A DNA stretch of 64,000 bases, taken from NCBI GenBank assembly GCA_014859105.1, contig JACUUX010000006.1, forward strand, positions 35,210 through 99,209, read 5' to 3'. The notes under the pieces were generated by a model, which was not told the origin of the DNA, did not search any database, and saw nothing but the letters and a program-made list of their open reading frames with translations. Positions 45,240 through 53,059 of this stretch are shown in pieces. The stretch comes from Nitrospirota bacterium (GTDB taxonomy: Bacteria > Nitrospirota > Thermodesulfovibrionia > Thermodesulfovibrionales > SM23-35). Position 1 is the first letter of the stretch. Each line of letters starts with the position of its first letter. The translations under genes and the position numbers were made by a program.

Positions 45240-45999
45240 TTATCCCATTCTTGAACTCAATAATGTAAGCTTTTCCTATGAAAGGGGAAATAACTTCATT
45301 TATAACCTTAACTTCTCCGCAGGAAATGGAGAGTTTATCGGCTTCCTGGGTGCGAATGGTTCGGGTAAATCAACTATCCTTAAGTTGGCAAGCGGGATAT
45401 TAAAACCATCACATGGTGAGATAAAACTCTGGGGAAAGTCATTACAGAATTATAGCAACAAAGACCGGGCAAAGCTTTTGTGTTATCTTCCACAACTTCT
45501 GGATATCAACGTTCCTTTCACTGTCAGGGAACTTGTTAAGATGGGTCTTTATCCATACGATATCCCTCCATTAATGACAATCGAAGAAGCCATAGCCCTC
45601 GTGGGACTTCAGGAAAAATCAGAATCATATATAACGACTCTCAGCGGCGGGGAGAGAAGAAGGGTTTTCATAGCAATGATCCTTGTGCAGGGTGCAGGAC
45701 TTCTGCTCCTTGACGAACCACTCGCAAACCTTGACATTAAGTATCAGATAGAGCTGCTCAGGTTACTCAGGGAATTAAAAGAGAAGAAAAATATTTCGAT
45801 ACTAATGGCACTCCATGATATAAACATCGCATTACACTTTGAGAAAGTGCTATTAATAAAAGACGGGACAATGCTCGGCATGGGTAACCCTGAAACCGTT
45901 TTGACAGGGAATCTTTTGAGTAAAGCCTTTGATGTGAACATAGAGATAAGGAAACATGATTCAGGAAGGTCTTATGTCAGTTATGAGGATACGAATTAG
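45223..45999 (+). CDS. btuD: Cobalamin/iron-complex ABC ATPase (BtuD type)
   Basis: The 258-residue ATPase of the same importer. Walker A GANGSGKST near residue 41, the Q-loop CYLPQLLDINVPFTV, signature TLSGGERRRVFIAMIL, and Walker B LLLLDEPLANLD with LMALHDINIALHF (switch His) are all present. It overlaps btuC by 17 bp. It ends about 50 bp before a second family A MITE. Confidence 0.92.
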   Translation: MFSVHNYPILELNNVSFSYERGNNFIYNLNFSAGNGEFIGFLGANGSGKSTILKLASGILKPSHGEIKLWGKSLQNYSNKDRAKLLCYLPQLLDINVPFTVRELVKMGLYPYDIPPLMTIEEAIALVGLQEKSESYITTLSGGERRRVFIAMILVQGAGLLLLDEPLANLDIKYQIELLRLLRELKEKKNISILMALHDINIALHFEKVLLIKDGTMLGMGNPETVLTGNLLSKAFDVNIEIRKHDSGRSYVSYEDTN

Positions 46000-46046
46000 T
46001 TTCCATATGCAATACTTTAACCCGGATTATGTATAAAATTAATACC

Positions 46047-46181
46047 TAATTTGAGCGATTCTTTTGACAAATCAAGGACAGCCGGGACGGCTGTCCTACC
46101 TGAAAGGTAAGCCTTCAAACCTGAAGGACAGGCGTCTCGCCTGTCTCAGCGGCATTATGAGATAACAAATCGCTCAATTTA
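46047..46181. repeat. MITE-like element family A, copy 2 (135 bp)
   Basis: Ends TAATTTGAGCGATT and AATCGCTCAATTTA, with internal palindromes GGACAGCCGGGACGGCTGTCC and GACAGGCGTCTCGCCTGTC. It matches copy 1 almost throughout when read in the opposite direction, and the two copies bracket btuFCD. Its right end, AATTTAGGTCATATAAAA, points at the next operon 45 bp away. Confidence 0.8.
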
Positions 46182-46225
46182 GGTCATATAAAATTTATGA
46201 ATTAACCAGGCTAACTCATAAACAG

Positions 46226-46966
46226 ATGGCAGAGGAAAAATCCGTACAATCTGAAAACGGAAAAAACACTGTCTTTAAAGTAAAATCACTGACAAAGGTC
46301 TATGATATGGGCGAGGTAAAGGTACACGCCCTGCGCGGTGTTGATCTGGAACTATATTCAGGAGAACTTGTAGTTCTTCTCGGCCCTTCAGGAAGCGGAA
46401 AATCAACACTCCTGAATATCCTCGGCGGACTCGACACAGCAACTGACGGGCAGGTCATTTACCGTGGAAAAGACCTCACCAGGGCAACTGAACAGGAGCT
46501 CACGGAATACAGGCGTTTTCATGTCGGGTTCGTCTTCCAGTTTTATAACCTCATCCCGAGTCTTACCGCCCGGGAAAACGTCGGAGTTGTCACCGAAATA
46601 GCGAAAAGACCGATGAAACCAGAGGACGCACTTTCTATCGTAGGACTGGGTGACAGGCTCGACCATTTCCCAGCACAGCTTTCAGGAGGTGAACAACAGC
46701 GCATTGCAATTGCCCGTGCAATAGCAAAAAATCCTGAGGTTCTACTCTGCGATGAACCCACAGGCGCCCTCGATTCTGCCACAGGCATTGTAGTGCTTGA
46801 GGCTCTTGAACAGGTTAATCGCAAGCTTGGTACAACCACGGTCATCATCACTCACAACGCTGATATAGCAGGCATGGCAGACCGTGTAGTACATCTCAGC
46901 AGCGGATTAATTTCAGAGATTATCAGTAATACAGTGAAAAAATCACCGTGGGAACTGCACTGGTAA
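46226..46966 (+). CDS. ABC transporter ATP-binding protein (LolD/MacB type)
   Basis: A 246-residue ATPase. [37 protein letters not shown] is the LolD-type start and Walker A. The signature [32 protein letters not shown] is complete. It powers a tripartite or mechanotransmission-type exporter with the FtsX-like permease and HlyD-like adaptor encoded just downstream. No ribosome-binding site is obvious at the ATG. Confidence 0.92.
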   Translation: MAEEKSVQSENGKNTVFKVKSLTKVYDMGEVKVHALRGVDLELYSGELVVLLGPSGSGKSTLLNILGGLDTATDGQVIYRGKDLTRATEQELTEYRRFHVGFVFQFYNLIPSLTARENVGVVTEIAKRPMKPEDALSIVGLGDRLDHFPAQLSGGEQQRIAIARAIAKNPEVLLCDEPTGALDSATGIVVLEALEQVNRKLGTTTVIITHNADIAGMADRVVHLSSGLISEIISNTVKKSPWELHW

Positions 46967-46976
46967 GGAAGAGGAT

Positions 46977-49340
46977 ATGAAGGAACTTGACCGCAAACTC
47001 TTCAGAGACCTCTGGAAAATGAAGGGACAGGTCTTAGCAATAGCACTTGTAATCGTGAGTGGGGTATCGGCATTTGTAATGTTAATAAGTACAATGAACT
47101 CTTTGAATCTGACGAGAGACAGATTTTATAAGGATTATAGGTTTGCCGAGGTCTTTGCGTCTTTGAAACGTGCTCCAGAAAACATTAAAGACCGTATCAG
47201 TGATATCCCGGGTGTTGATCAGGTCGAGACCCGTGTTGTGGCTGATGTGAAGCTGGATATAGAAGACTTTCCCGAACCGGTAACAGCAAGAATCGTTTCT
47301 GTACCTGATACCGGTAACCCACTCCTGAACAGACTCTATATCAGGAAGGGGAGAATAGTCGACCCGTTCAAGGATAACGAAGTGGTGGTGAGCGAAGGCT
47401 TTGCAGAAGCACATGGATTTTCGCCCGGCGATACTTTTGCGGCAGTAATTAATGGCAAGTGGAAAAAACTTACTATTGTAGGAATCGCACTATCGCCCGA
47501 ATTCATCATTCAAAGCAGACCCGGTGCATTGAGCCCGGACTATAAACGCTATGCAATCCTCTGGATGGGACGTGATGCCCTGGGTACAGCCTATGACATG
47601 AAAGGAGCTTTTAACGATATTTCACTTACCATATCTCCGGATGTGAATGCGAATGATGTGCTTGCGCAGCTAGATAACCTTCTTGAACGATATGGCGGGC
47701 TTGGTTCATACACCCGTGAAAATCAAATATCTCACCGCTTTCTGACAGAGGAGTTCCGGCAACTCCAGAGAAGTTCAGAAATATTTCCTGCAATTTTCAT
47801 TGCAGTAGCCGCTTTCCTCCTTAATGTAGTCGTAAGCAGGACTATCAGTACACAGCGAGAACAGATAGCTGCACTAAAAGCCTTCGGCTATAGTAACCTT
47901 GATGTCGGCATACATTACATTAAAATGGTAATAGCAGTCGTCTTGATCGGCGTAGCAGGAGGAATTGCTTTAGGTGTATGGCTCGGCAAAGGCCTTGGCA
48001 TGATATATATGGAATTTTATCGATTTCCATACTTTATATACGAACTTAGACCGTCTGTTGTCATTATTGTAATGTTCATCACCATCGCCTCTGCTGTTGC
48101 AGGCACTTTATATTCGGTACGGAAAGCTGTAAAACTCTCCCCTGCAGAAGCTATGAGACCCGAGCCCCCTGCACTTTACAGAAAAATGTTCATAGAACGC
48201 ACAGTCCTATGGCGTTTACTCTCACATCCCACCCATATAATCATCCGCAATATCACTCGAAGGCCAGCAAAATCTTTCTTGTCTGTAACAGGAATAGCAC
48301 TTGCGTGTGCTATTATGTTAGCGGCCACGTTTTCAAGCGATGCTGTTGACATAATGGTTAACGTACAGTTCAAACTTTCACAGAAAGAGGATATGACTGC
48401 CACTTTTGTTGAACCTACATCGAGAAGGGCGGCTAACGAACTTAAAGGTATAAGGGGGATTGAACATGTTGAAGGCTTCAGGTCAGTGCCTGTAAGACTC
48501 AGCTTCATGAACCGCTCTTATCGCACATCTATAGATGGTGTAAATCCTGATAACAAACTCCGTTTTCTCCTCGATACAAATCTGGAGACAGTACATCTTC
48601 CCCCTGAAGGCCTGGTTCTGACCGACTACCTCGGCGATATTCTCGGTATCAGACCAGGCGATATTCTCACCGTAGAAGTGCTCGAGGGCTCCAGGCCTGT
48701 GCTTCATGTGCCTGTTGTCGGGCTCGTCAAGCAATATATAGGACTATCAGGCTATATGGACATTGCCGCCCTTAACCGCATCATGAGAGAAGGCGATGCT
48801 ATATCAGGCACATATTTTACCGTTGATTCGCTCTACCAGACCGAAATCTACAGGAAACTTGTTGATATGCCCGGCGTATCAGGTGCTATAGTGAGGAAGG
48901 ATGAAATAAAAAATTTCTATGAGACCCAGGCGGAATTTTTTCTCTTTTTCACTTTTGTTGCAAGCATACTTGCAGGGACGATAGCTTTTGGTGTCGTCTA
49001 CAACACTGCCCGCATAGCTCTGGCAGAGCGGGGACATGAACTTGCAAGTCTCAGGGTGCTCGGCTATACCCGTGCAGAGATCTCATACATTCTGCTCGGG
49101 GAACTCGGGATGCTTACGATATCAGCTATCCCACTTGGATTCTTAATCGGACGGGGCATCTGTGCATATATAGCGAGAGCTTTAGGCTCTGACCTGTTCA
49201 GGATACCGGTTGTACTTGAACCGGCAACTTATTCGCTTGCAGCAGCTGTAGTTGTAGCGTCAGCATGCTTGTCAGGATTGATTGTACGCCATAGACTTGA
49301 CCGTCTTGATCTAGTAGCAGTTCTAAAAATAAAGGAGTAA
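46977..49340 (+). CDS. FtsX-like ABC permease with two FtsX domains
   Basis: A 787-residue membrane protein. An N-terminal helix (GQVLAIALVIVSGVSAFVML) is followed by a periplasmic MacB_PCD-like domain (about 45-270) and an FtsX helix bundle (about 275-390). Then come a second helix and periplasmic domain (VTGIALACAIMLAATF onward, 440-650) and a second FtsX bundle (FFLFFTFVASILAGTIAFGVVYN to the end). This duplicated layout is that of large DUF214/FtsX exporters rather than MacB itself. It starts ten bases after the ATPase gene, with GGAAGAGGAT as a ribosome-binding site. Confidence 0.9.
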   Translation: MKELDRKLFRDLWKMKGQVLAIALVIVSGVSAFVMLISTMNSLNLTRDRFYKDYRFAEVFASLKRAPENIKDRISDIPGVDQVETRVVADVKLDIEDFPEPVTARIVSVPDTGNPLLNRLYIRKGRIVDPFKDNEVVVSEGFAEAHGFSPGDTFAAVINGKWKKLTIVGIALSPEFIIQSRPGALSPDYKRYAILWMGRDALGTAYDMKGAFNDISLTISPDVNANDVLAQLDNLLERYGGLGSYTRENQISHRFLTEEFRQLQRSSEIFPAIFIAVAAFLLNVVVSRTISTQREQIAALKAFGYSNLDVGIHYIKMVIAVVLIGVAGGIALGVWLGKGLGMIYMEFYRFPYFIYELRPSVVIIVMFITIASAVAGTLYSVRKAVKLSPAEAMRPEPPALYRKMFIERTVLWRLLSHPTHIIIRNITRRPAKSFLSVTGIALACAIMLAATFSSDAVDIMVNVQFKLSQKEDMTATFVEPTSRRAANELKGIRGIEHVEGFRSVPVRLSFMNRSYRTSIDGVNPDNKLRFLLDTNLETVHLPPEGLVLTDYLGDILGIRPGDILTVEVLEGSRPVLHVPVVGLVKQYIGLSGYMDIAALNRIMREGDAISGTYFTVDSLYQTEIYRKLVDMPGVSGAIVRKDEIKNFYETQAEFFLFFTFVASILAGTIAFGVVYNTARIALAERGHELASLRVLGYTRAEISYILLGELGMLTISAIPLGFLIGRGICAYIARALGSDLFRIPVVLEPATYSLAAAVVVASACLSGLIVRHRLDRLDLVAVLKIKE

Positions 49341-49346
49341 AGGAAT

Positions 49347-50540
49347 ATGCGAACACACAGATGGATAATCATAATCATTATTATGGCACTTGTCATATTA
49401 TTAATCGCTTATGGGTTCATGCCGAGACCTGTAACCGTTGATTTTGCAGAGACATCAAGAGGCCCGTTTCGGGTAACGATAGAGGAAGAAGGCGAAACAA
49501 GGGTAAAAGACAGGTTTGTCATCTCTGCATCGGTTGCAGGTTACGTGCGGCGAATAAATCTTGATGTAGGTGACCCTGTAAAAAAGGGGGAGGTTGTGGC
49601 TGAACTTGAACCCCTGAGGCCGATCGTTCTCGACCCGAGAAGCCTTGCACAAGCAGAAGCTGATGTTTCAGCAGCTGAATCAGCTCTCAGGGCTGCAAAG
49701 GAGCAGGTGGGTGCAACTGAAGCAGATGCAGAGTATGCGAAAGCGAACTTAGAGAGGATGGAAAAACTTCATGAGGATGGTTATGCCTCAAAGAACGCTC
49801 TGGAACGGGCTGAAGCCGAAGCAAAACGCACAGAGGCAAACCGCCTTTCGGCTGAGGCTGCTGTTAAAGTTGCCCGTTCTGAACTCGATAAGGCCCGTAG
49901 TGCACTCCTGTATACTGCAGCAGAAGATACTGTCAACCACGGCAGGATTGTCATGGTACGTAGTCCTGTAAACGGCAGTATTCTCAATATATATCGCAAG
50001 AGTGAGGGTGTTGTAAATTCCGGAGAACCATTGATCGATGTCGGCGATCAAGGCGCGCTTGAAGTCGAAATAGAGGTCCTTTCGGCAGATGCAGTAAAAA
50101 TCAAGCCTGGGACTCCTGTACTCTTTGAGCGATGGGGGGGTGATTTGCCGCTTTCGGGCAAGGTAAGAGTTGTAGAGCCTGCCGGGTTTACAAAGATCTC
50201 CAGTCTCGGAGTAGAGGAACAGCGGGTGCTGGTCATAGCCGATTTTATTTCATTGCCTGAAAGCTGGAAGATGCTCGGTGACGGATACCGGGTTGAGGCA
50301 AGTTTTATCATATGGGAAGGCAAGGACGTATTGCAGATCCCGGCCAGTGCTCTTTTTCGAAAAAGGGATGGATGGGCGGTCTTTGTAGTAGAAAACAGGA
50401 GGGCATTTCAGCGTCAGGTTGAAGTCGGTCACCGTACCGGGCTGAAGGCTGAAATAACCTCCGGGCTGACTGAACGTGAAATGGTTATAACACACCCTGA
50501 TGAGTCGATTAAAGACAGTACACGCATCCGTCTGAGATAA
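49347..50540 (+). CDS. HlyD-family periplasmic adaptor (membrane fusion protein)
   Basis: The 397 residues comprise an N-terminal membrane anchor (WIIIIIIMALVILLIAYGFM), a lipoyl half-motif (VAGYVRRINLDVGDPVKKGEVVAELEPL), and a helical hairpin of about 90 residues rich in Ala/Glu (QAEADVSAAESALRAAKEQV). The second lipoyl half (VRSPVNGSILNIYRKSEGVVNSGEPLIDVGD) and a beta-barrel domain end with ITHPDESIKDSTRIRLR. It links the exporter upstream to an outer-membrane channel, which is not encoded here. AAAGGA precedes the ATG. The substrate is unknown. Confidence 0.92.
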   Translation: MRTHRWIIIIIIMALVILLIAYGFMPRPVTVDFAETSRGPFRVTIEEEGETRVKDRFVISASVAGYVRRINLDVGDPVKKGEVVAELEPLRPIVLDPRSLAQAEADVSAAESALRAAKEQVGATEADAEYAKANLERMEKLHEDGYASKNALERAEAEAKRTEANRLSAEAAVKVARSELDKARSALLYTAAEDTVNHGRIVMVRSPVNGSILNIYRKSEGVVNSGEPLIDVGDQGALEVEIEVLSADAVKIKPGTPVLFERWGGDLPLSGKVRVVEPAGFTKISSLGVEEQRVLVIADFISLPESWKMLGDGYRVEASFIIWEGKDVLQIPASALFRKRDGWAVFVVENRRAFQRQVEVGHRTGLKAEITSGLTEREMVITHPDESIKDSTRIRLR

Positions 50541-50579
50541 CACGGATAGCATTTTATCTGATTAACTGCATTTCCCGGG

Positions 50580-51167
50580 TTAACCGATAAGTCTTTTCAA
50601 TACAGTGTATGAGCTTTTCTCTATCTCTTCATGCAGACTGCGTCCGTGAGCATCCATGGTCACGATTGCGGGGAAATCTTCGACATCAAACATCCACATT
50701 GCCTCAGCCATACCGAATTCCTCAAGTTTCCAGACGTCAACCACGCGTTTAACCCTGTCTGCAAGATAAACAGCAGCCCCGCCTATGGTATGTAAATACA
50801 CACAGCCGTTTTCTTTCAGGGCATTCAACGTCTGTCTTCCCATACCGCCTTTACCCATAATACCTCTAAATCCATATTCTGAGATTATCAGCTGCTCGTA
50901 CATCTCTACCCGCATACTTGTAGTCGGACCTCCGGCAATGGTTTCAAAGCCTTTCGGCCTCTTTTTTATTATAGGACCGCAGTGGTAAAGGATTGTGCCT
51001 TCAAGATTAAATGGTATCTGTTTTTTCGATGGCTTTTCATTAACAAAAAATTTATGTAATTTATCCCTGCCGGTTATGAGATGACCATTTATTAAAACCA
51101 TGTCACCAACATTCAATTTCAGGACATCATCTTTAGTCAGCGGGAGATTTATCGTCTTAGCCTTCAT
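50580..51167 (-). CDS. Class I fumarate hydratase, C-terminal (beta) subunit
   Basis: The smaller subunit of a two-subunit iron-sulfur fumarase (or tartrate dehydratase). It works with the alpha subunit encoded upstream to interconvert fumarate and malate. KTINLPLTKDDVLKLNVGDMVLINGHLITGRDKLHKF is the family start, and HCGPIIKK, AGGPTTSMRVEMYEQLI and FRGIMGKGGMG are conserved. Start M at 51167 is chosen from the family N-terminus. An upstream ATG at 51221 adds 18 residues that lie near a REP-like repeat. It is separated from alpha by that repeat (R6). Confidence 0.88.
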   Translation of the reverse strand: MKAKTINLPLTKDDVLKLNVGDMVLINGHLITGRDKLHKFFVNEKPSKKQIPFNLEGTILYHCGPIIKKRPKGFETIAGGPTTSMRVEMYEQLIISEYGFRGIMGKGGMGRQTLNALKENGCVYLHTIGGAAVYLADRVKRVVDVWKLEEFGMAEAMWMFDVEDFPAIVTMDAHGRSLHEEIEKSSYTVLKRLIG

Positions 51168-51233
51168 GTTTCTTGAACAAAAAAATTCCTCGGAGACCTG
51201 ATTCGTGACGCAAGAGTTCATTTTTTGTCACGT

Positions 51234-51297
51234 TGTCATTCCCGCTTGCCGGGAATCCTTCTTGATACAGAAAGATTCCGGACGAGCCGGAATGACA
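51234..51297. repeat. REP-like dispersed repeat, copy R6
   Basis: The shortest and cleanest member: GTCATTCCCGCTTGCCGGG and CCGGACGAGCCGGAATGAC. It sits between the fumarase alpha and beta genes. Confidence 0.8.
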
Positions 51298-51331
51298 GAC
51301 TCGATGTCTTGCTGTTCTGCTGAGAGGTTGT

Positions 51332-52210
51332 CTAATTTTGAATTTTTAATTTCGAATTTTGAATTCCCCATATCAGCCTCGCCCTCCTGTCCGCCCAGCA
51401 GGATACAGATACATCAACAAAATATGATGCCGGGTGTCTGTGATTCACTCCGATTTTAACACCTAAAGCCGTTGTTCTACCGCCAAAACCGAGCGGCCCT
51501 ATTCCGAGACGGTTTATATCTTTCACAAGCCTTTTTTCAAGTTCAGAAAGAATCTCGTATCTGTTCTGATCTTCAAGTCTTCTCAAAAGCTGTTCCTTCG
51601 CAAGTTTTGTGACCTGGTCATCTGAAGCTCCAATCCCCACACCGATAATATACGGCGGGCATCCCTTGCCCTGGGCCCTGTGAACTGTATCAATTACGCA
51701 TTTCCTTACACCCGACAAATCCCTCTCCGCCTTAAGTTCTGCTATCGGTAATCTGTATAACCGTCCGGCGTTTTCACATCCGGAACCCTTGAGCATTAGA
51801 TCTATTATAAGATTGCTGCCTTTGATTTCTTCAAAATATATAACAGGAAAGCCACTCCCTGTATTGTCCCCTGAATTTTTCTCTGTAAGTATATCAACAG
51901 CATTTGGCCTTAAAGGTATTTTTTTAGTTGCAACCTTCGTTGCCCTGATTATTTCATTTTTCAAATTTAATTGGCTCAGGCCAGCCGGGATTTTAACAAA
52001 AAATACAGGGACACCCGTATCCTGGCATATCGGTCTTTGGGTCTCTTTTGCAATTCTTATGTTCTCAACGACTATGGACAGTGCCGTCCTGGCATTTGAA
52101 TTATTTTTTTCTCTCTTACAGGCACCTATCAAGGCAGACTTAACATCTGAAGGTAATGATGTTGCAGCCTTTCTGTAAAGCTCAACTATTGCTTTGCGAA
52201 GATTTAACAT
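51332..52210 (-). CDS. Class I fumarate hydratase, N-terminal (alpha) subunit
   Basis: Catalytic [4Fe-4S] subunit, 292 residues. The three cluster cysteines are seen in RPICQDTGVPVFFV, GSGCENAGRLYRL and GKGCPPYIIGVGIG. GPLGFGGRTTALGVKIGVNHRHPASYFVDVSVSCWADRRA is the conserved C-terminal part. The last dozen residues (GIQNSKLKIQN) come from AATTTTGAATTTTTAATTTC-type short repeats and extend past the normal end. Such oxygen-sensitive fumarases are typical of anaerobes. No ribosome-binding site is evident. Confidence 0.92.
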   Translation of the reverse strand: MLNLRKAIVELYRKAATSLPSDVKSALIGACKREKNNSNARTALSIVVENIRIAKETQRPICQDTGVPVFFVKIPAGLSQLNLKNEIIRATKVATKKIPLRPNAVDILTEKNSGDNTGSGFPVIYFEEIKGSNLIIDLMLKGSGCENAGRLYRLPIAELKAERDLSGVRKCVIDTVHRAQGKGCPPYIIGVGIGASDDQVTKLAKEQLLRRLEDQNRYEILSELEKRLVKDINRLGIGPLGFGGRTTALGVKIGVNHRHPASYFVDVSVSCWADRRARLIWGIQNSKLKIQN

Positions 52211-52227
52211 TGTTTAATATCTTAACA

Positions 52228-52272
52228 AATCCCCCTTAATCCCCCTTTGCTAAAGGGGGACTGAGGGGGATT
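52228..52272. repeat. Intergenic CCCCCTTT palindrome
   Basis: CCCCCTTAATCCCCCTTTGC and its inverse. This is the free-standing form of the element found in frame in malK, btuF and cobD. Confidence 0.75.
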
Positions 52273-52360
52273 ACTCATAATCTTCTTTACTTCGGTCAAT
52301 TCTCTTTAGAGACTATTATTTCACACTTCCTTATCAAATGAAAGTTAACAGTTTTAAAAT

Positions 52361-53059
52361 TTACAAAAAAATCTTGAACAGCAGAAACGTTACCGATGCT
52401 CCCATTAAGCTGCCGAGGATGACCTCCCACAAGCTGTGAGCTTTAATGACAATCCTGCTATGCGCTATCATGACGGCTATTATGAAAGCAAGCAAAGATG
52501 CGATGAGATTCTCTGTTATATAAGTGGTCGCAACCCATGCCGAGAAAGCCAGTGCGGCATGTCCGCTCGGCATGCCTCCGCTTAATGGACGACCTTTACC
52601 GAAATATGACTTGGTGATGACAACAAGTATCAAGACTATGATAATTGCAATAATCGCAATTTCTTCTTCCGAGTGTTTTGTTATATGGAGACCGGTCTCG
52701 AAGGAATCACGAAGGTAAGGAAATAAAATTATATATCCGATAACAGCAACTCCGAATGCGGTTATCAAAACGGCACCTGCTGAAACATCCTTTGCCACAC
52801 GGGCAATTTCACTCTCTTCAGGTGAGATAAGGTCAACAACAGCTTCTATAGCAGTGTTGAACATTTCAGCGAGTAATACGGCGATTACAGAAAGCGCGAT
52901 AATCAGAAATTCTATACGCGATACCCCGAGCACATAACTTATGAGAAGAACAACAGCCGCGATGTAAAAATGATACCTTAAGTGCCGCTGGGTCTTTGCA
53001 GCATGAAGTATGCCCTCAATGGCAAAATTGGTACTTTTTAACCACCTTCTGAGTGGCAT
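52361..53059 (-). CDS. Diacylglycerol/undecaprenol kinase fused to a PAP2 phosphatase
   Basis: A 232-residue membrane protein with two enzyme domains. The N-terminal DgkA-type kinase (about 1-125) shows EGILHAAKTQRHLRYHF and LLAEMFNTAIEAVVDLI. The C-terminal PAP2 phosphatase (about 145-232) has all three motifs: KSYFGKGRP, PSGH and SRIVIKAH. One domain would phosphorylate and the other dephosphorylate lipid substrates such as undecaprenol or diacylglycerol. The ATG overlaps the cobD-like stop (TAATG). Confidence 0.88.
   Translation of the reverse strand: MPLRRWLKSTNFAIEGILHAAKTQRHLRYHFYIAAVVLLISYVLGVSRIEFLIIALSVIAVLLAEMFNTAIEAVVDLISPEESEIARVAKDVSAGAVLITAFGVAVIGYIILFPYLRDSFETGLHITKHSEEEIAIIAIIIVLILVVITKSYFGKGRPLSGGMPSGHAALAFSAWVATTYITENLIASLLAFIIAVMIAHSRIVIKAHSLWEVILGSLMGASVTFLLFKIFL

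Noticed and set aside
43096..46181. CRISPR array from repeated palindromes
   Set aside because: The palindromes are not regularly spaced and have no uniform repeat-spacer structure; they belong to 135 bp elements with inverted ends.
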